Assembly: GCA_963710665.1 (NCBI GenBank)
Contig: CAVQBC010000007.1
Location: forward strand, 124,001 to 188,000
DNA length: 64,000 nucleotides
Origin: CAVQBC01 sp963710665
GTDB lineage: Bacteria > Actinomycetota > Thermoleophilia > Solirubrobacterales > Solirubrobacteraceae
Reading direction: 5' to 3'
This document shows, piece by piece, positions 1 to 8,531 of this stretch. Positions within the stretch are counted from its first letter, which is position 1. The number at the start of each line of letters is the position of its first letter. A program made the translations under genes and the position numbers. Below the pieces are notes generated by a model, which had not been told where the DNA came from, did no database searches, and saw nothing but the letters and a program-made list of their open reading frames with translations.

Positions 1-641
1 TCCCAGTAGCCGTCGGCCGGCGGGATCACCCCGCCCGCGCCGATCACCGGCTCGCCGATGAACGCGGCGATCCGGTCGCCGTGCTCGGCGAGCACCTGCT
101 CGAGCGCCTCGGGATCGTCGTGCGGGACGTGGACCACGTCGGTGACGAGCGGGCCCCAGCCCTCCTTGTTCGGGAGGATGCCGGCGAGGCTCGTGCCGTA
201 GGCGTTCATCCCGTGGTAGGCCTCGGAGCGGGCGACGAGCACGGTCCGGTGCGGCTCGCCGTGCAGCTGCCAGTAGCGCCGCGCGAGCTTGCCGGCGGTG
301 TCGACCGCGTCCGACCCGCCGGTGGTGAAGAACACGGCGGCGTCGGGGACGGGGGCGATCTCCGCGAGGCGCTCGGCGAGGTCGAGCGCGGGACGGTTCG
401 CGTACGGGCCGAAGGTGGAGTACGCCGGCAGCTCGCGCATCTGCGCGGCGGCGGCGTCGGCGAGCTCCGTGCGCCCGTAGCCGACGTTGCAGTACCAGAG
501 GCTCGCGGTCGCGTCGAGGTAGCGGCGGCCGCGCTCGTCCTCCAGCCAGACGCCCTTGCCCCGCACGAGCACGAGCTCCTGCTGCGGGACCCGCGCCATG
601 TCGGCGAAGGGATGCCACAGTCGCTGCGTGTGCTCGGTCAT
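1..641 (-). CDS. Class III aminotransferase, N-terminal part (3' end outside window)
   Basis: PLP-dependent class III (omega) aminotransferase, a family that moves amino groups from putrescine, GABA or similar amines to a keto acid. The 213 visible codons begin at ATG 641 (MTEHTQRLWHPFADMA). Family landmarks are the aromatic substrate region SLWYCNVGYG, the cofactor loop FFTTGGSDAVDTAGKLARRY and the EP motif in AFIGEPV. The Schiff-base lysine lies outside the window, so catalytic competence cannot be checked. The gene is transcribed away from the PucR-type regulator with 128 bp between the starts, so it is a likely target of that regulator. With the nearby ureohydrolase and second aminotransferase, a role in amine or guanidino-compound breakdown is inferred; the substrate is unknown. 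Confidence 0.9.
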   Translation of the reverse strand, partial: MTEHTQRLWHPFADMARVPQQELVLVRGKGVWLEDERGRRYLDATASLWYCNVGYGRTELADAAAAQMRELPAYSTFGPYANRPALDLAERLAEIAPVPDAAVFFTTGGSDAVDTAGKLARRYWQLHGEPHRTVLVARSEAYHGMNAYGTSLAGILPNKEGWGPLVTDVVHVPHDDPEALEQVLAEHGDRIAAFIGEPVIGAGGVIPPADGYW

Positions 642-757
642 GGCGCGGCCTCCTGGCTCGGGTCGGGGTTCCAGGGTGGCACGGCACCCCTGCGGCACCG
701 ATGCACGATCTGGAGAGAGGTCGGCCGCCCGCGTGCACCAGATCGTCGGACCCGGCC

Positions 758-763
758 TAGACT
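758..763 (+). promoter_or_regulatory. -10 box of a leaderless promoter for the PucR gene
   Basis: TAGACT lies 6 bases before GTG 770. At this spacing transcription would start at or next to the start codon, giving a leaderless mRNA. No Shine-Dalgarno sequence precedes the GTG. Confidence 0.5.
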
Positions 764-769
764 CGCTCC

Positions 770-2417
770 GTGGGTGCCGCGCCCGAGCCCTCCGCGCTGA
801 CCGTCCGCCGCTGCCTGCGGATCGAGCCCTTCGCCGACGCGGAGGTCGTCGGCGGCGCGTCGGGGCTGGACGAGCGGCGGGTGCGCTGGATCGCGGTCAT
901 CGAGTGGCCCGTGGAGGACTTCGTCGCCCGCGGCGAGCTCGTCCTCACGACCGGGATCGGCTGCGACGCCGCGCGCTTCGCGCAGCTCGCGACCGAGGTG
1001 GCGGACGCCGGCGCGGCCGCGCTGTGCGTGGCGGTCGGCCCGGGCGCGCCGTTCGCCGAGACGCCCGCCGCCCTGCGCCGGCTGGCCGACGAGCGCCGCC
1101 ATGCCGCTCGTCGAGATCCCGTGGGAGGTGCGCTTCGCCGACGTGATGTGGGCGCTCACCGACCGCCTGCTGTCGGCGCGCTACGCCGCCACGCTCGACC
1201 CGGGCGACCACCTGCCCGCGGGCTTCACCGACGCGCTGCTGCACCGCGACGGGCTGGGCGCCATCGCCGAGGCGCTCGAGGGGATGAGCGGGCGCCCGGT
1301 GCTCGTGCTCGACGCCGGCCTGGCGGTGAGCGCGAGCGGGCCGCTCGCGCTGGCGGCGCTCGGGGAGGAGGCGCTCGCGGCGCAGCCGGCGCAGGCGCAG
1401 TCGCTGGCGCCGGCCGCGCTCGACGCCCTCCGCGCGTCGCTCGGCGCAGACGACGTGCACCCGGTGGACGCCCTGCCCGAGGCCGGCCTGCCGCCGGGCC
1501 TCGTGGCGGCGGCCGTCGCGCAGGGCGCGGTGGTCGGCTATGTGCTGGCCCTCGGCGACCGCGCGTCCGGCGAGCCGCTGATCGTCGAGCGCCACGCGCT
1601 CGGTCACGCCGCGGTGGCGGTGGCGATCGAGACGCTGCGGCGCCGGGCGGCGGCCGAGGCCGAGGCGCGGGTGCGCGGCGACTTCGTCTGGGAGCTCGCC
1701 ACCGGCGCGCTCGCCGGGCGACAGGAGATGACCGCCAAGGCGGTGCTGCTCGGCTACGCGCTGGAGCGCGGCTATCACGTGCTGCTGGCCGAGGCCGAGG
1801 AGGACGGCGGGGAGGCCCTCGACGACGCGGTGCGGCACCTGCGGCGCCACGGCGGGGCCGCCGGCGTGCAGGCCAGCCGCCGGGGCGCGCGGGTGCTCGC
1901 GGTCGTGCCCGCTGACACGCCGGCCGGCCCCGAGCCCGCGGCGCTCGCGCGCCAGGTGGCCGAGGCGGTGGGGGAGCAGGTGTCGTGGGGGATCGCCGAC
2001 GGCGCGTGCGCGCTCGGGGAGCTGGCGGACGGGGTCGGGCGCGCCGAGCGCGCGCTGCGCGTCGGGCGGGCGCTGCGCGGGCCGGGGACGGTCGCCGATG
2101 CGGAGGCGCTCGGGCCCTTCCTGCTGCTCGACACGCTCGCGGGCGACGACGAGGCATGCCGGACCGCGGCGGCGGTGCTCGCGCCGCTCGAGACCTACGA
2201 CTCCGACACCTCCCGCGACCTCGTGCACACGCTCGAGGTCTACCTCGAGGAGAACGGCAACACGACCGCCGCGGCGCGGCGGCTGTTCCTCAACCGCCAC
2301 TCGCTCATGTACCGGCTGCGCAAGGTGGAGGCGCTCACCGGCCGCGACCTGCGCCGCCACGAGGACCGCTTCCTGCTGGAGCTCAGCCTGCGCCTGCGGC
2401 GGGTCTCGCGCGCGTAG
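770..2417 (+). pseudogene. PucR/CdaR-family transcriptional regulator, interrupted by one frameshift
   Basis: PucR-type regulator, a family that controls purine, amine and amino-acid catabolism. The N-terminal PucR domain (LTVRRCLRIEPF onward) runs in one frame from GTG 770 to about 1095. It continues in the next frame at MPLVEIPWEVRFADVMWALT (1101) through a GGDEF-like middle to a C-terminal helix-turn-helix (NTTAAARRLFLNRHSLMYRL) ending at 2417. Deleting one base in the run around 1091-1100 (gagcgccgccatg) restores a single protein of about 548 residues of normal family layout. Everything on both sides is conserved, so a consensus error or very recent mutation is more likely than an old pseudogene. 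It is divergent from the class III aminotransferase, its probable target. Confidence 0.85.
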
Positions 2418-2642
2418 ATGGTCGATTCCGCGACCCCACGGGCGCCTGGCGGCGCCCCGCGGCGCCGGTTCGCCACCCGCCCGAGGGGCCGCCTGCTCCG
2501 CGTGGTCGCCCGCGCCCAAGCGTCGACGGTCGTTCCGGGCGTGACGTGGCGCCACCGTCCAGCACTGTTCCCCTCGTGCGGGCGGCGCCCGGCATCCACG
2601 GGGCATCCACCAGTCGGCCGCGCGGCCGCGGGATCAACCATC
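2417..2642. repeat. MITE-like palindromic intergenic element, copy 1
   Basis: The gap after the PucR stop is bounded by imperfect inverted repeats of about 40 bp (2417-2456 against 2603-2642; GATGGTCGATTCCGCG versus GATGGTTGATCCCGCG read inward). The inner core (2446-2613) begins CTGGCGGCGCCCCGCGGCGC and ends GGGGCATCCACCAG, and is shared with a second, shorter copy at 39172-39279. It has no plausible coding content. The layout fits a small non-autonomous element or a REP-type hairpin. Confidence 0.6.
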
Positions 2643-2733
2643 TCGCCGATTGCGCACCCCGTCGGACGGCGGGCCCCGATCTTGCACCAGGGTGTGGATC
2701 GCCGGGCCGCGCCGTGGTGCGCACACTGGTGGG

Positions 2734-3969
2734 GTGGGGTGCGTCGACACGCTGTATGCGCCGCGGGCGCGGGGGATCACCGGCTCGGTCATCGACTCGA
2801 GCACGAGCCTGCTGGCCGCGCAGCCGCACGACGTCGTCCGCCTCGCGATGGGCAGCCCGGCGCGCGAGGCGATCCCGAGCGCGACGTTCGGCACGCTGCT
2901 CGGCGAGCTGGCCGGCAACGGCCACGCGGCGTTCGACTACGGGCCGACCGAGGGCGACCGCGCCCTGCGCGACGCGCTGACCGCCTTCCTGGCCGGGCAG
3001 GGGACGCCGGTGGCTCCACAGGAGCTGCTGATCACCTCGGGCGGGATGCAGGGGCTCGACCTCGTGTGCAAGCTGCTCGTCGGGCCCGGCGACCTCGTCG
3101 CCGTCGAGTCGCCGACGTACACGAACGGGACGGCGACGATCTCGGGGTACGAGGGCGAGATGGAGGAGGTTCCGGGCGACGCCGACGGGATCGACGTCGA
3201 CGAGCTCGAGCGCCTGGCCGAGCGCCGCGGCACGCCGCCGAAGCTGATCTACACCATCCCCACCTTCCAGAACCCGTCCGGGACGACGCTCTCGCTCGCG
3301 CGCCGCGAGCGGCTGATCGAGCTCGCCGCCGAGTGGGGCGCGGTCGTGCTCGAAGACGACCCCTACAGCCTCCTGCGCTTCGAGGGCGAGCCGCTGCCGA
3401 GCCTGCGCGAGCTCGGCGCGGGCCGCGCGCGCGTGATCGCGGTGCACACCTTCTCGAAGATCCTCGCGCCCGGCCTGCGGGTCGGCTGGGTGGTCGCCGA
3501 GCCCGAGCTGATCGAGCGCATGGTCGACGCGCGCCAGTCGATGGACACCTGCACGGCGCCGCCGATGCAGCAGCTCGTCGCGCGCTTCCTCGCCGACGGG
3601 CTCGCCGACGAGCACCTCGACTCGCTGCGCGCCGCCTACCGGCAGCGCAAGCGCGCGATGCAGGAGGCGCTCGAGGACGAGCTGGCCGGCCTCGGCGCCT
3701 CGTGGACCGACCCGCACGGCGGGTTCTTCCTGTGGCTGACGCTGCCCGAGGCGATCGACACGCAGGCGCTCTTCCCCGACGCGCTCGCGGAGGGCGTCGC
3801 CTACATCCCCGGACCGGCGTTCTCGATCGGCGGGCGCTTCCCGAACGCGCTGCGGCTCGCGTTCAGCGCGGAGTCGCCGGACCGCGCCCGCGAGGGGATC
3901 CGCCGCCTGCGCCGCGCGATCGAGAGCCACGACCCCGACCGACCACACACCAAAGGGAGTCGACCGTGA
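2734..3969 (+). CDS. PLP-dependent aminotransferase, class I/II fold (LysN/MocR-like catalytic domain)
   Basis: Cytosolic aminotransferase resembling 2-aminoadipate aminotransferases and the catalytic half of MocR proteins, but with no DNA-binding domain. GTG 2734 (MGCVDTLYAPRARGITGSV) gives 411 residues; a longer start at 2650 would add a non-conserved tail running through the upstream gap. Visible motifs are YTIPTFQNPSGTTLS, the aspartate loop LEDDPYSLLRFEG, and the Schiff-base lysine in HTFSKILAPGLRVGW (about K242). The stop overlaps the next start (GTGA at 3966-3969), so it is translationally coupled to the binding protein. The product probably transaminates an amino acid taken up by the associated transporter; the substrate is not readable from sequence. 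Confidence 0.9.
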   Translation: MGCVDTLYAPRARGITGSVIDSSTSLLAAQPHDVVRLAMGSPAREAIPSATFGTLLGELAGNGHAAFDYGPTEGDRALRDALTAFLAGQGTPVAPQELLITSGGMQGLDLVCKLLVGPGDLVAVESPTYTNGTATISGYEGEMEEVPGDADGIDVDELERLAERRGTPPKLIYTIPTFQNPSGTTLSLARRERLIELAAEWGAVVLEDDPYSLLRFEGEPLPSLRELGAGRARVIAVHTFSKILAPGLRVGWVVAEPELIERMVDARQSMDTCTAPPMQQLVARFLADGLADEHLDSLRAAYRQRKRAMQEALEDELAGLGASWTDPHGGFFLWLTLPEAIDTQALFPDALAEGVAYIPGPAFSIGGRFPNALRLAFSAESPDRAREGIRRLRRAIESHDPDRPHTKGSRP

Positions 3970-5252
3970 GGGATCGAGCACCATCCACGTGGCGCCGTCT
4001 GGGCGTCGCCGCCGCGTGCATCGCGGCGGGCGTCCTCGCCGGCTGCGGGGGCGGCGACGACGGCGGCGACCAGTCCGCGAGCGGGGGCGGCGGGGGGACG
4101 GTCACCGTCTACTCGAGCCTGCCGCTACAGGGCGCCGCGCGCCCGCAGTCCGAGAAGGTCGTCAACGGCATCAAGCTCGCGCTCGAGCAGGCCGGCGCCA
4201 AGGCCGGGAAGTTCACGGTGAAGTACCAGTCGCTCGACGACTCGACGCCGCAGGCCGCGACGTGGACGCCCGAGGCGACGTCGGCCAACGCGCGCAAGGT
4301 CTCCCAGGACGAGTCCGGCATCGCCTACATCGGCGAGTTCAACTCCGGCGCGACGGCTGTCTCGCTGCCGATCCTCAACGAGGGCGGGGTCGCGATGGTC
4401 AGCCCGGCCAACTCGGCGGTCGGCCTCACCCAGAAGGGCCCCGGCTCGGAGCCGGGCGAGCCCGAGAAGTACTCGCCGAGCGGGGACCGCACCTTCTCGC
4501 GCATCGTGCCGACCGACCTGGTCCAGGGCGCGGGCATGGTGCAGCGGATGAAGGACGAGGGCTGCACCTCGATCTTCATCCTCAACGACAAGGAGGTCTA
4601 CGGGACCGGCCTGGCCAAGAACATCGTCCGGGCGGCCGACGCCCAGGGGATCAAGGTCGCCGCCAACGAGGGGATCGACCCCAAGGCGGCGAACTACCGC
4701 TCGCTCGCGGGCCGGATGCGCTCGGCCGGCGCCGACTGCTTCGCCTACGCCGGGATCACGGCGAACAACGCCGTGCAGCTGTTCAAGGACATCGCGACCG
4801 CCAACCCCGACGCGAAGGTGATGATGGGCTCGGACGCGGTCGCCGAGCCGGCGTTCACCGATCCCAAGGAGGGCGGGCTCCCCGCGAGCGTCGCCAAGCG
4901 CGTCACGGTGACCGCCGTCGGCCTGGCCCCGAAGGACTACCCGCCGGCCGGCCAGAAGTTCTTCGAGGACTACAAGGCGAAGTACGGGGGCGGCGACCCG
5001 GGCCAGTACGCGATCTTCGGGTTCGAGTCGATGGGCCTCGTCCTCGACGCGATCAAGCGCGCGGGCGACCAGGGCAACGACCGCGCGGCGGTGCTCGAGC
5101 AGATCATGAGCACGAAGGACCGCCAGAGCCCGATCGGCACCTACAGCATCACCGACACGGGGGACACGACCCTGACCAACTACGGGGTCTACGGGATCAA
5201 GGACGGAAGCCTCGACTACATCGAGGCCGTCGAGGCGCCCTCGTCGGGCTGA
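3966..5252 (+). CDS. Branched-chain-amino-acid-type ABC transporter substrate-binding lipoprotein
   Basis: Periplasmic-binding-fold lipoprotein of the LivJ/LivK family, which captures amino acids, amides or related solutes for an ABC importer. It starts at GTG 3966 behind AAAGGGAG with 6-base spacing and is 428 residues long. A signal peptide ends at the lipobox (VLAGCGGG), followed by a Gly/Ser/Asp linker and the mature domain (VTVYSSLPLQGAARPQSEKV). A frame-open extension upstream to 2418 has no homology and is rejected. No permease or ATPase genes follow, so the partner subunits must lie elsewhere. Coupling to the upstream aminotransferase by a GTGA overlap suggests the ligand feeds that enzyme. 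Confidence 0.93.
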   Translation: MRDRAPSTWRRLGVAAACIAAGVLAGCGGGDDGGDQSASGGGGGTVTVYSSLPLQGAARPQSEKVVNGIKLALEQAGAKAGKFTVKYQSLDDSTPQAATWTPEATSANARKVSQDESGIAYIGEFNSGATAVSLPILNEGGVAMVSPANSAVGLTQKGPGSEPGEPEKYSPSGDRTFSRIVPTDLVQGAGMVQRMKDEGCTSIFILNDKEVYGTGLAKNIVRAADAQGIKVAANEGIDPKAANYRSLAGRMRSAGADCFAYAGITANNAVQLFKDIATANPDAKVMMGSDAVAEPAFTDPKEGGLPASVAKRVTVTAVGLAPKDYPPAGQKFFEDYKAKYGGGDPGQYAIFGFESMGLVLDAIKRAGDQGNDRAAVLEQIMSTKDRQSPIGTYSITDTGDTTLTNYGVYGIKDGSLDYIEAVEAPSSG

Positions 5253-5268
5253 AGGCTCCCCGCCGGAG

Positions 5269-5300
5269 CCCCGGCCCGCGAGCCTTCTCGCGGGCCGGGG
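5269..5300 (+). terminator. Strong hairpin terminator after the binding-protein gene
   Basis: A perfect 14-bp stem, CCCCGGCCCGCGAG paired with CTCGCGGGCCGGGG, closes a CCTT loop 17 bases after the stop codon. No U-tract follows, as is usual in GC-rich actinobacteria. It separates the aminotransferase/binding-protein operon from the ureohydrolase gene. Confidence 0.8.
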
Positions 5301-5319
5301 GTTCCGGCGCGGCTTTGAC

Positions 5320-5325
5320 TAGGGT
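5320..5325 (+). promoter_or_regulatory. -10 box of a leaderless promoter for the ureohydrolase gene
   Basis: TAGGGT, extended by GAC upstream, ends 8 bases before GTG 5334. There is no Shine-Dalgarno sequence. Confidence 0.4.
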
Positions 5326-5333
5326 CCCCCGCC

Positions 5334-6311
5334 GTGGAGACGACGACCGACTGGACCGCGCACCTCCGGCCGCCCGGCCTGGTCGTCAACACGCTGCGAG
5401 GCGACGCCGCCGAGGAGCGCGCCCACGGGTGGCTCGAGTGGGACGGGGCGACGCGGCCCGGCGTCGCGCTGCTCGGGATCCCGTTCGACGGCGCGTCGGT
5501 GGTGCGCACCGGCTCGCGGGCCGGCCCCGACGCGGTCCGGCTCGCGCTGCAGAACTACACGACGTTCGCGACCAGCACGGGCGCGACGATCCAGGGGGCG
5601 GGCGCGGCCGACGTCGGCGACGTGGAGGTCGTGCTCACCGACATGCCGGGGACGTTCGCGCGCGTGCGCGAGACCGTGCAGGCGCTGGTCGCCGCGGGGT
5701 CGCGGGTGATCTGCGTGGGCGGCGACCACTCGATCACGTGGCCGGTCCTCGAGGGGGTGACGGGCGCGCTCGCGCCGCGGCGGATCGGCGTCGTGCACTT
5801 CGACGCCCACCACGACCTGCGCGAGAGCCATCTCGGAGCCGAGTCGAGCGGCGTGCCGCTGCGCAAGGCGCTCGGCTTCGCGGGGCGGCCGCTGCACGGC
5901 CGCAACCTCGTGCAGATCGGCATCGCCGAGTTCGCCAACGCGCCCGAGCACGCCCGCTACGCGCGCGAGCAGGGCGTGACGGTGATGGGCAACCTCGAGG
6001 TCTTCGAGCGCGGGCTCGACGCGTGCGTGGCCGACGCGCTGGACCTCGCCGCCGACGGGACCGACGCGATCTACGTGACGGTCGACGTCGACGCGATCGA
6101 CCACGCGCAGGCGCCGGGCACCGCGGCGCCGAACCCCAACGGCCTCGACGCGCGCGACCTGTACCGCGCCGTCCGCCGGATCGCGGCGCGCGACGACGTC
6201 GTCGGGATGGACGTGGTCGAGATCTCCCCGACGCTCGAGCCCGGGAACCTGACCGGCAACGTCGGCGCGATGCTCGCGCTGTCGTTCCTCGCCGGCGTCT
6301 CGGAGCGCTGA
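5334..6311 (+). CDS. Ureohydrolase (arginase/agmatinase/formimidoylglutamase superfamily)
   Basis: Dinuclear-manganese hydrolase that cleaves a guanidino or formimino group, releasing urea or formamide; 325 residues from GTG 5334. The metal ligands are all visible: H132 in GGDHSI, D157/H159/D161 in FDAHHDLR, and D251/D253 in VDVDAIDHA. The specificity region reads DAHHDLR then SSGVPLRKAL, which is closer to the DAHxDLR...SSGxPFR pattern of HutG-like formimidoylglutamases than to biosynthetic agmatinases. An agmatinase label would therefore be too specific. It follows a strong terminator and has its own leaderless-type promoter. A second ureohydrolase of the same subtype is at 15193-16221. Confidence 0.9.
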   Translation: METTTDWTAHLRPPGLVVNTLRGDAAEERAHGWLEWDGATRPGVALLGIPFDGASVVRTGSRAGPDAVRLALQNYTTFATSTGATIQGAGAADVGDVEVVLTDMPGTFARVRETVQALVAAGSRVICVGGDHSITWPVLEGVTGALAPRRIGVVHFDAHHDLRESHLGAESSGVPLRKALGFAGRPLHGRNLVQIGIAEFANAPEHARYAREQGVTVMGNLEVFERGLDACVADALDLAADGTDAIYVTVDVDAIDHAQAPGTAAPNPNGLDARDLYRAVRRIAARDDVVGMDVVEISPTLEPGNLTGNVGAMLALSFLAGVSER

Positions 6312-6314
6312 GGC

Positions 6315-6650
6315 TCAGCCCTTCGGCGGCAGCGAGCGCGCGTAGGCGACGCCGCGCCTGACCCACGGCTCGAGCTGGTCCTGGGTGCGCACGCCCTCGG
6401 TGTCGACCCGCAGCCAGCCGTCCACCGGACGGCCGCGCATCTCGAACGGCCGCGTGTGCGCCTCGGCGAGCAGGTCGTCGGCCTCGCCGGGGTCGATGCG
6501 CACCATCAGGCCGCCCTGGCCGCTCGCCGCCACCGACATGTTCCCGCCGGCGAGGAACGCGAGCCCGCCGAACATGCGCTTCTCGGTGATGCCGGTCTCC
6601 GCGGCCACGAGCTCGCGGATGCGGTTGGCGAGGTCTTCGTCGTAGGCCAT
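6315..6650 (-). CDS. TfoX N-terminal-domain protein
   Basis: A 111-residue protein consisting only of a TfoX_N domain (MAYDEDLANRIRELV... ITEKRMFGGLAFLAGGNM...). The domain was named from the competence regulator TfoX, but stand-alone copies in actinobacteria have no established function. ATG 6650 is chosen because the family starts at this methionine; upstream codons are not conserved. It converges on the ureohydrolase gene with only 3 bp between the stop codons and is divergent from the membrane-protein gene at 6684. Confidence 0.85.
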   Translation of the reverse strand: MAYDEDLANRIRELVAAETGITEKRMFGGLAFLAGGNMSVAASGQGGLMVRIDPGEADDLLAEAHTRPFEMRGRPVDGWLRVDTEGVRTQDQLEPWVRRGVAYARSLPPKG

Positions 6651-6683
6651 GCCGGGGATGATGACGTGCGCGAGACTGGCGCC

Positions 6684-7028
6684 GTGGCCGTTCTGCGCGC
6701 GGCGAACCTCGCCCTGAAGTTCCTGCTCGAGCTCGCCGCCTTCGCGGCGCTCGCGTACTGGGGTGCGACGACCGGCGGCGGGGCGGTGTCGATCCTGCTC
6801 GCGCTCGCGGCGCCCGCCGTCGCGGTGGCGCTGTGGGCGGTCTTCGCGGCCCCGAGGTCCGAGCGACGGCTGGGCGAGGCGGCGCGGATCCCGTTCGAGA
6901 TCGCCGTCTTCGCGGTGGCGGTCTTCGCGCTCGTCGCCGCCGGTGCGCCCGTGCCCGCGCTCCTGCTCGCCGCGCTCGTGCTGGTCAACACCGCGCTCTT
7001 GACGGTGCTCGGCCAGTGGGACTCCTGA
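6684..7028 (+). CDS. YrdB-like (DUF2568) four-helix membrane protein
   Basis: Small integral membrane protein of 114 residues with four hydrophobic segments, starting AVLRAANLALKFLLELAAF, which matches the opening of YrdB/DUF2568 proteins. The function of the family is unknown. GTG 6684 is chosen because it places the first helix at the N-terminus; GAGACT 6-7 bases upstream could be a leaderless -10 box. It is divergent from the TfoX-like gene across 33 bp. Confidence 0.75.
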   Translation: MAVLRAANLALKFLLELAAFAALAYWGATTGGGAVSILLALAAPAVAVALWAVFAAPRSERRLGEAARIPFEIAVFAVAVFALVAAGAPVPALLLAALVLVNTALLTVLGQWDS

Positions 7029-7034
7029 GCCTTG

Positions 7035-7040
7035 TAACCT
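7035..7040 (+). promoter_or_regulatory. -10 box of a leaderless promoter
   Basis: TAACCT, preceded by TTG as in extended -10 promoters, lies 7 bases before GTG 7048. Confidence 0.5.
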
Positions 7041-7047
7041 GTTCATA

Positions 7048-7716
7048 GTGAAGATGGTTCACGATCTGTTCAGCAGGACGGTCGCTCTGGTGCGGTGGCT
7101 CGTGGTGCTCGAGATCGGCATCTGGCGCAGCCTGTTCCTCCTGGTCACGCGCCGGGTGCCCGGACGGGGCCCGGGCGTCGAGGCGTTCTCCTACGTGCGG
7201 GCGGTGGCGCCGATCATGGGGGCGTTCATCTTCGTCTCGGCGCTCGAGCTCGTGGTGGTGCACCTGCTGCTGCCGTGGGAGGTGATCCGGCTGATCCTCC
7301 TCGTGCTCAGCGTCTGGGGCCTGCTGTGGATGGTCGGGTACCTGGCGAGCATGAAGGTCTTCCCGCACCTGGTCGGCCCCGAGGAGTTGCGGGTCCGCAG
7401 CGGGACGAGCGCCGACATCGTGGTTCCGTGGGAGGCGGTCGCCGCCGTCAGGCAGCGGCGGGGGAGCGTGACGTCGCAGCGTCGCGTCCAGGTCGAGCGC
7501 GGCGACGACGGCGCGGTGGCGAGCGTCCCCGTGCTGAAGCTGACGCGCGTGGAGGTGGTCCTGCGCGAGCCCACGACGGTGTCGCTGCCGGACGGCCCGG
7601 CGGAGGTCACGGCGGTGCGGCTGTACGCCGACGACCACCGCGGGCTCGTGGCGCGGGCGCGCGAGCGCCTCGCGTCGCGCGCGCAGGTGCAGGAGGCGGC
7701 CGCCGGCCGGGACTGA
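7048..7716 (+). CDS. Unknown membrane-anchored protein
   Basis: Not recognised. The 222-residue product has an N-terminal hydrophobic stretch (about 10-35), two further transmembrane segments (about 48-72 and 75-98, ELVVVHLLLPWEVIRLILLV), then a soluble C-terminal domain of about 120 residues rich in beta-type sequence (IVVPWEAVAAVRQRRGSV). That is the layout of small PH-like or bPH-domain membrane proteins, but similarity is too weak to assign one. It starts at GTG 7048 directly after a TAACCT -10 box. TrmO follows 18 bp downstream. Confidence 0.75.
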   Translation: MKMVHDLFSRTVALVRWLVVLEIGIWRSLFLLVTRRVPGRGPGVEAFSYVRAVAPIMGAFIFVSALELVVVHLLLPWEVIRLILLVLSVWGLLWMVGYLASMKVFPHLVGPEELRVRSGTSADIVVPWEAVAAVRQRRGSVTSQRRVQVERGDDGAVASVPVLKLTRVEVVLREPTTVSLPDGPAEVTAVRLYADDHRGLVARARERLASRAQVQEAAAGRD

Positions 7717-7734
7717 CCCTGCGATGCTCCGCGC

Positions 7735-8136
7735 GTGGAGCTCGTTGCGATCGGCATCGTGGAGTCGCCGCTGAAGGACCCGGCGGCGGCGCCCATGCAG
7801 GGCGACGAGGGCGCGCCCGAGGCGTGGCTCGTCTTCGACGCGGGCGTGACGGACGCGCTCCACGGGCTCGCGGCCGGCGACGAGCTGCTCGTCTTCACGT
7901 GGCTCGACCGCGCGCGCCGGGACGTGCTGCAGGTCCACCCCCGCGACGACCGGTCGCGGCCCGAGCAGGGGGTGTTCGCCACCCGCTCGCAGGACCGCCC
8001 GAACCCGATCGGCCTGCACCGCGTGACGGTGCTCGCGATCGACGGCCTGCGGTTCCGCGTCCGCGACCTCGAGGCGGTGGACGGGACCCCGATCGTCGAC
8101 GTCAAGCCGCCGCTGCGGCGCGCCGGCGAGCGCTGA
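7735..8136 (+). CDS. trmO: TrmO/TsaA-family tRNA methyltransferase (short form)
   Basis: Member of the UPF0066/TrmO family, whose E. coli representative uses S-adenosylmethionine to methylate the N6 of threonylcarbamoyl-A37 in tRNA(Thr). The signature GVFATRSQDRPNPIGLHRV and the downstream DGTPIVDVKPPL are clear. At 133 residues it has only the beta-barrel catalytic domain and lacks the C-terminal domain of the 235-residue E. coli enzyme; short forms are common in actinobacteria and archaea. GTG 7735 is preceded by GATGCT 6 bases upstream, consistent with leaderless expression. Confidence 0.88.
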   Translation: MELVAIGIVESPLKDPAAAPMQGDEGAPEAWLVFDAGVTDALHGLAAGDELLVFTWLDRARRDVLQVHPRDDRSRPEQGVFATRSQDRPNPIGLHRVTVLAIDGLRFRVRDLEAVDGTPIVDVKPPLRRAGER

Positions 8137-8140
8137 GCCT

Positions 8141-8506
8141 CTAGTAGCTGAAGACCGTCCGGGGGCCGTCCCCGAGCCACTCCCACATCGGGGTCGCGCC
8201 CGCCACGCGGGCGTTGGCCACGAGGGCGCTGTCGTCGAGCCGGCGGGCCTTGGCGCAGATCGGGCACACGAGCAGCTCGCCGCCGCCCTGCGCGAACTGC
8301 TCGAACAGCCGCTCGAGCGGCGGGCAGCCTTCGCAGGCCACGGCCACCGCGTGACCCGGCTCGGCGAGCCGGACGGCCTCCTTGGTCAGGAACATCGCGA
8401 CGTCGAGACCGCGCTCGAGCGCGGCCCCGGCGACCAGGAACGCCACCGTGACCCGCTCGCTGTCCTCGAGGCCCGTCGCCAGGTTGATCAACACCTTCTC
8501 GGCCAT
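8141..8506 (-). CDS. DsrE/DsrF-like sulfur-relay family protein
   Basis: A 121-residue DsrE-fold protein (MAEKVLINLATGLEDSERVT...). Members bind or relay sulfane sulfur on a conserved cysteine; here candidates are CEGCPPL and CPICAKAR. ATG 8506 is fixed by the AGGAGA Shine-Dalgarno just upstream. It lies 25 bp downstream of the cupin gene on the same strand and is probably co-transcribed with it. The specific partner is unknown. Confidence 0.85.
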   Translation of the reverse strand: MAEKVLINLATGLEDSERVTVAFLVAGAALERGLDVAMFLTKEAVRLAEPGHAVAVACEGCPPLERLFEQFAQGGGELLVCPICAKARRLDDSALVANARVAGATPMWEWLGDGPRTVFSY

Positions 8507-8531
8507 CCGTTCTCCTCTCGTCGCGGCCCGG

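Noticed and set aside
1085..1101. Programmed ribosomal frameshift in the PucR gene.
   Set aside because: There is no slippery heptamer or downstream pseudoknot, and many other genes in the window show similar single-base breaks, so error or mutation is simpler.
2418..3965. Upstream extension of the binding-lipoprotein frame by 516 codons.
   Set aside because: It would overlap the aminotransferase gene in another frame and bury the signal peptide; the GTG at 3966 has a good ribosome-binding site.
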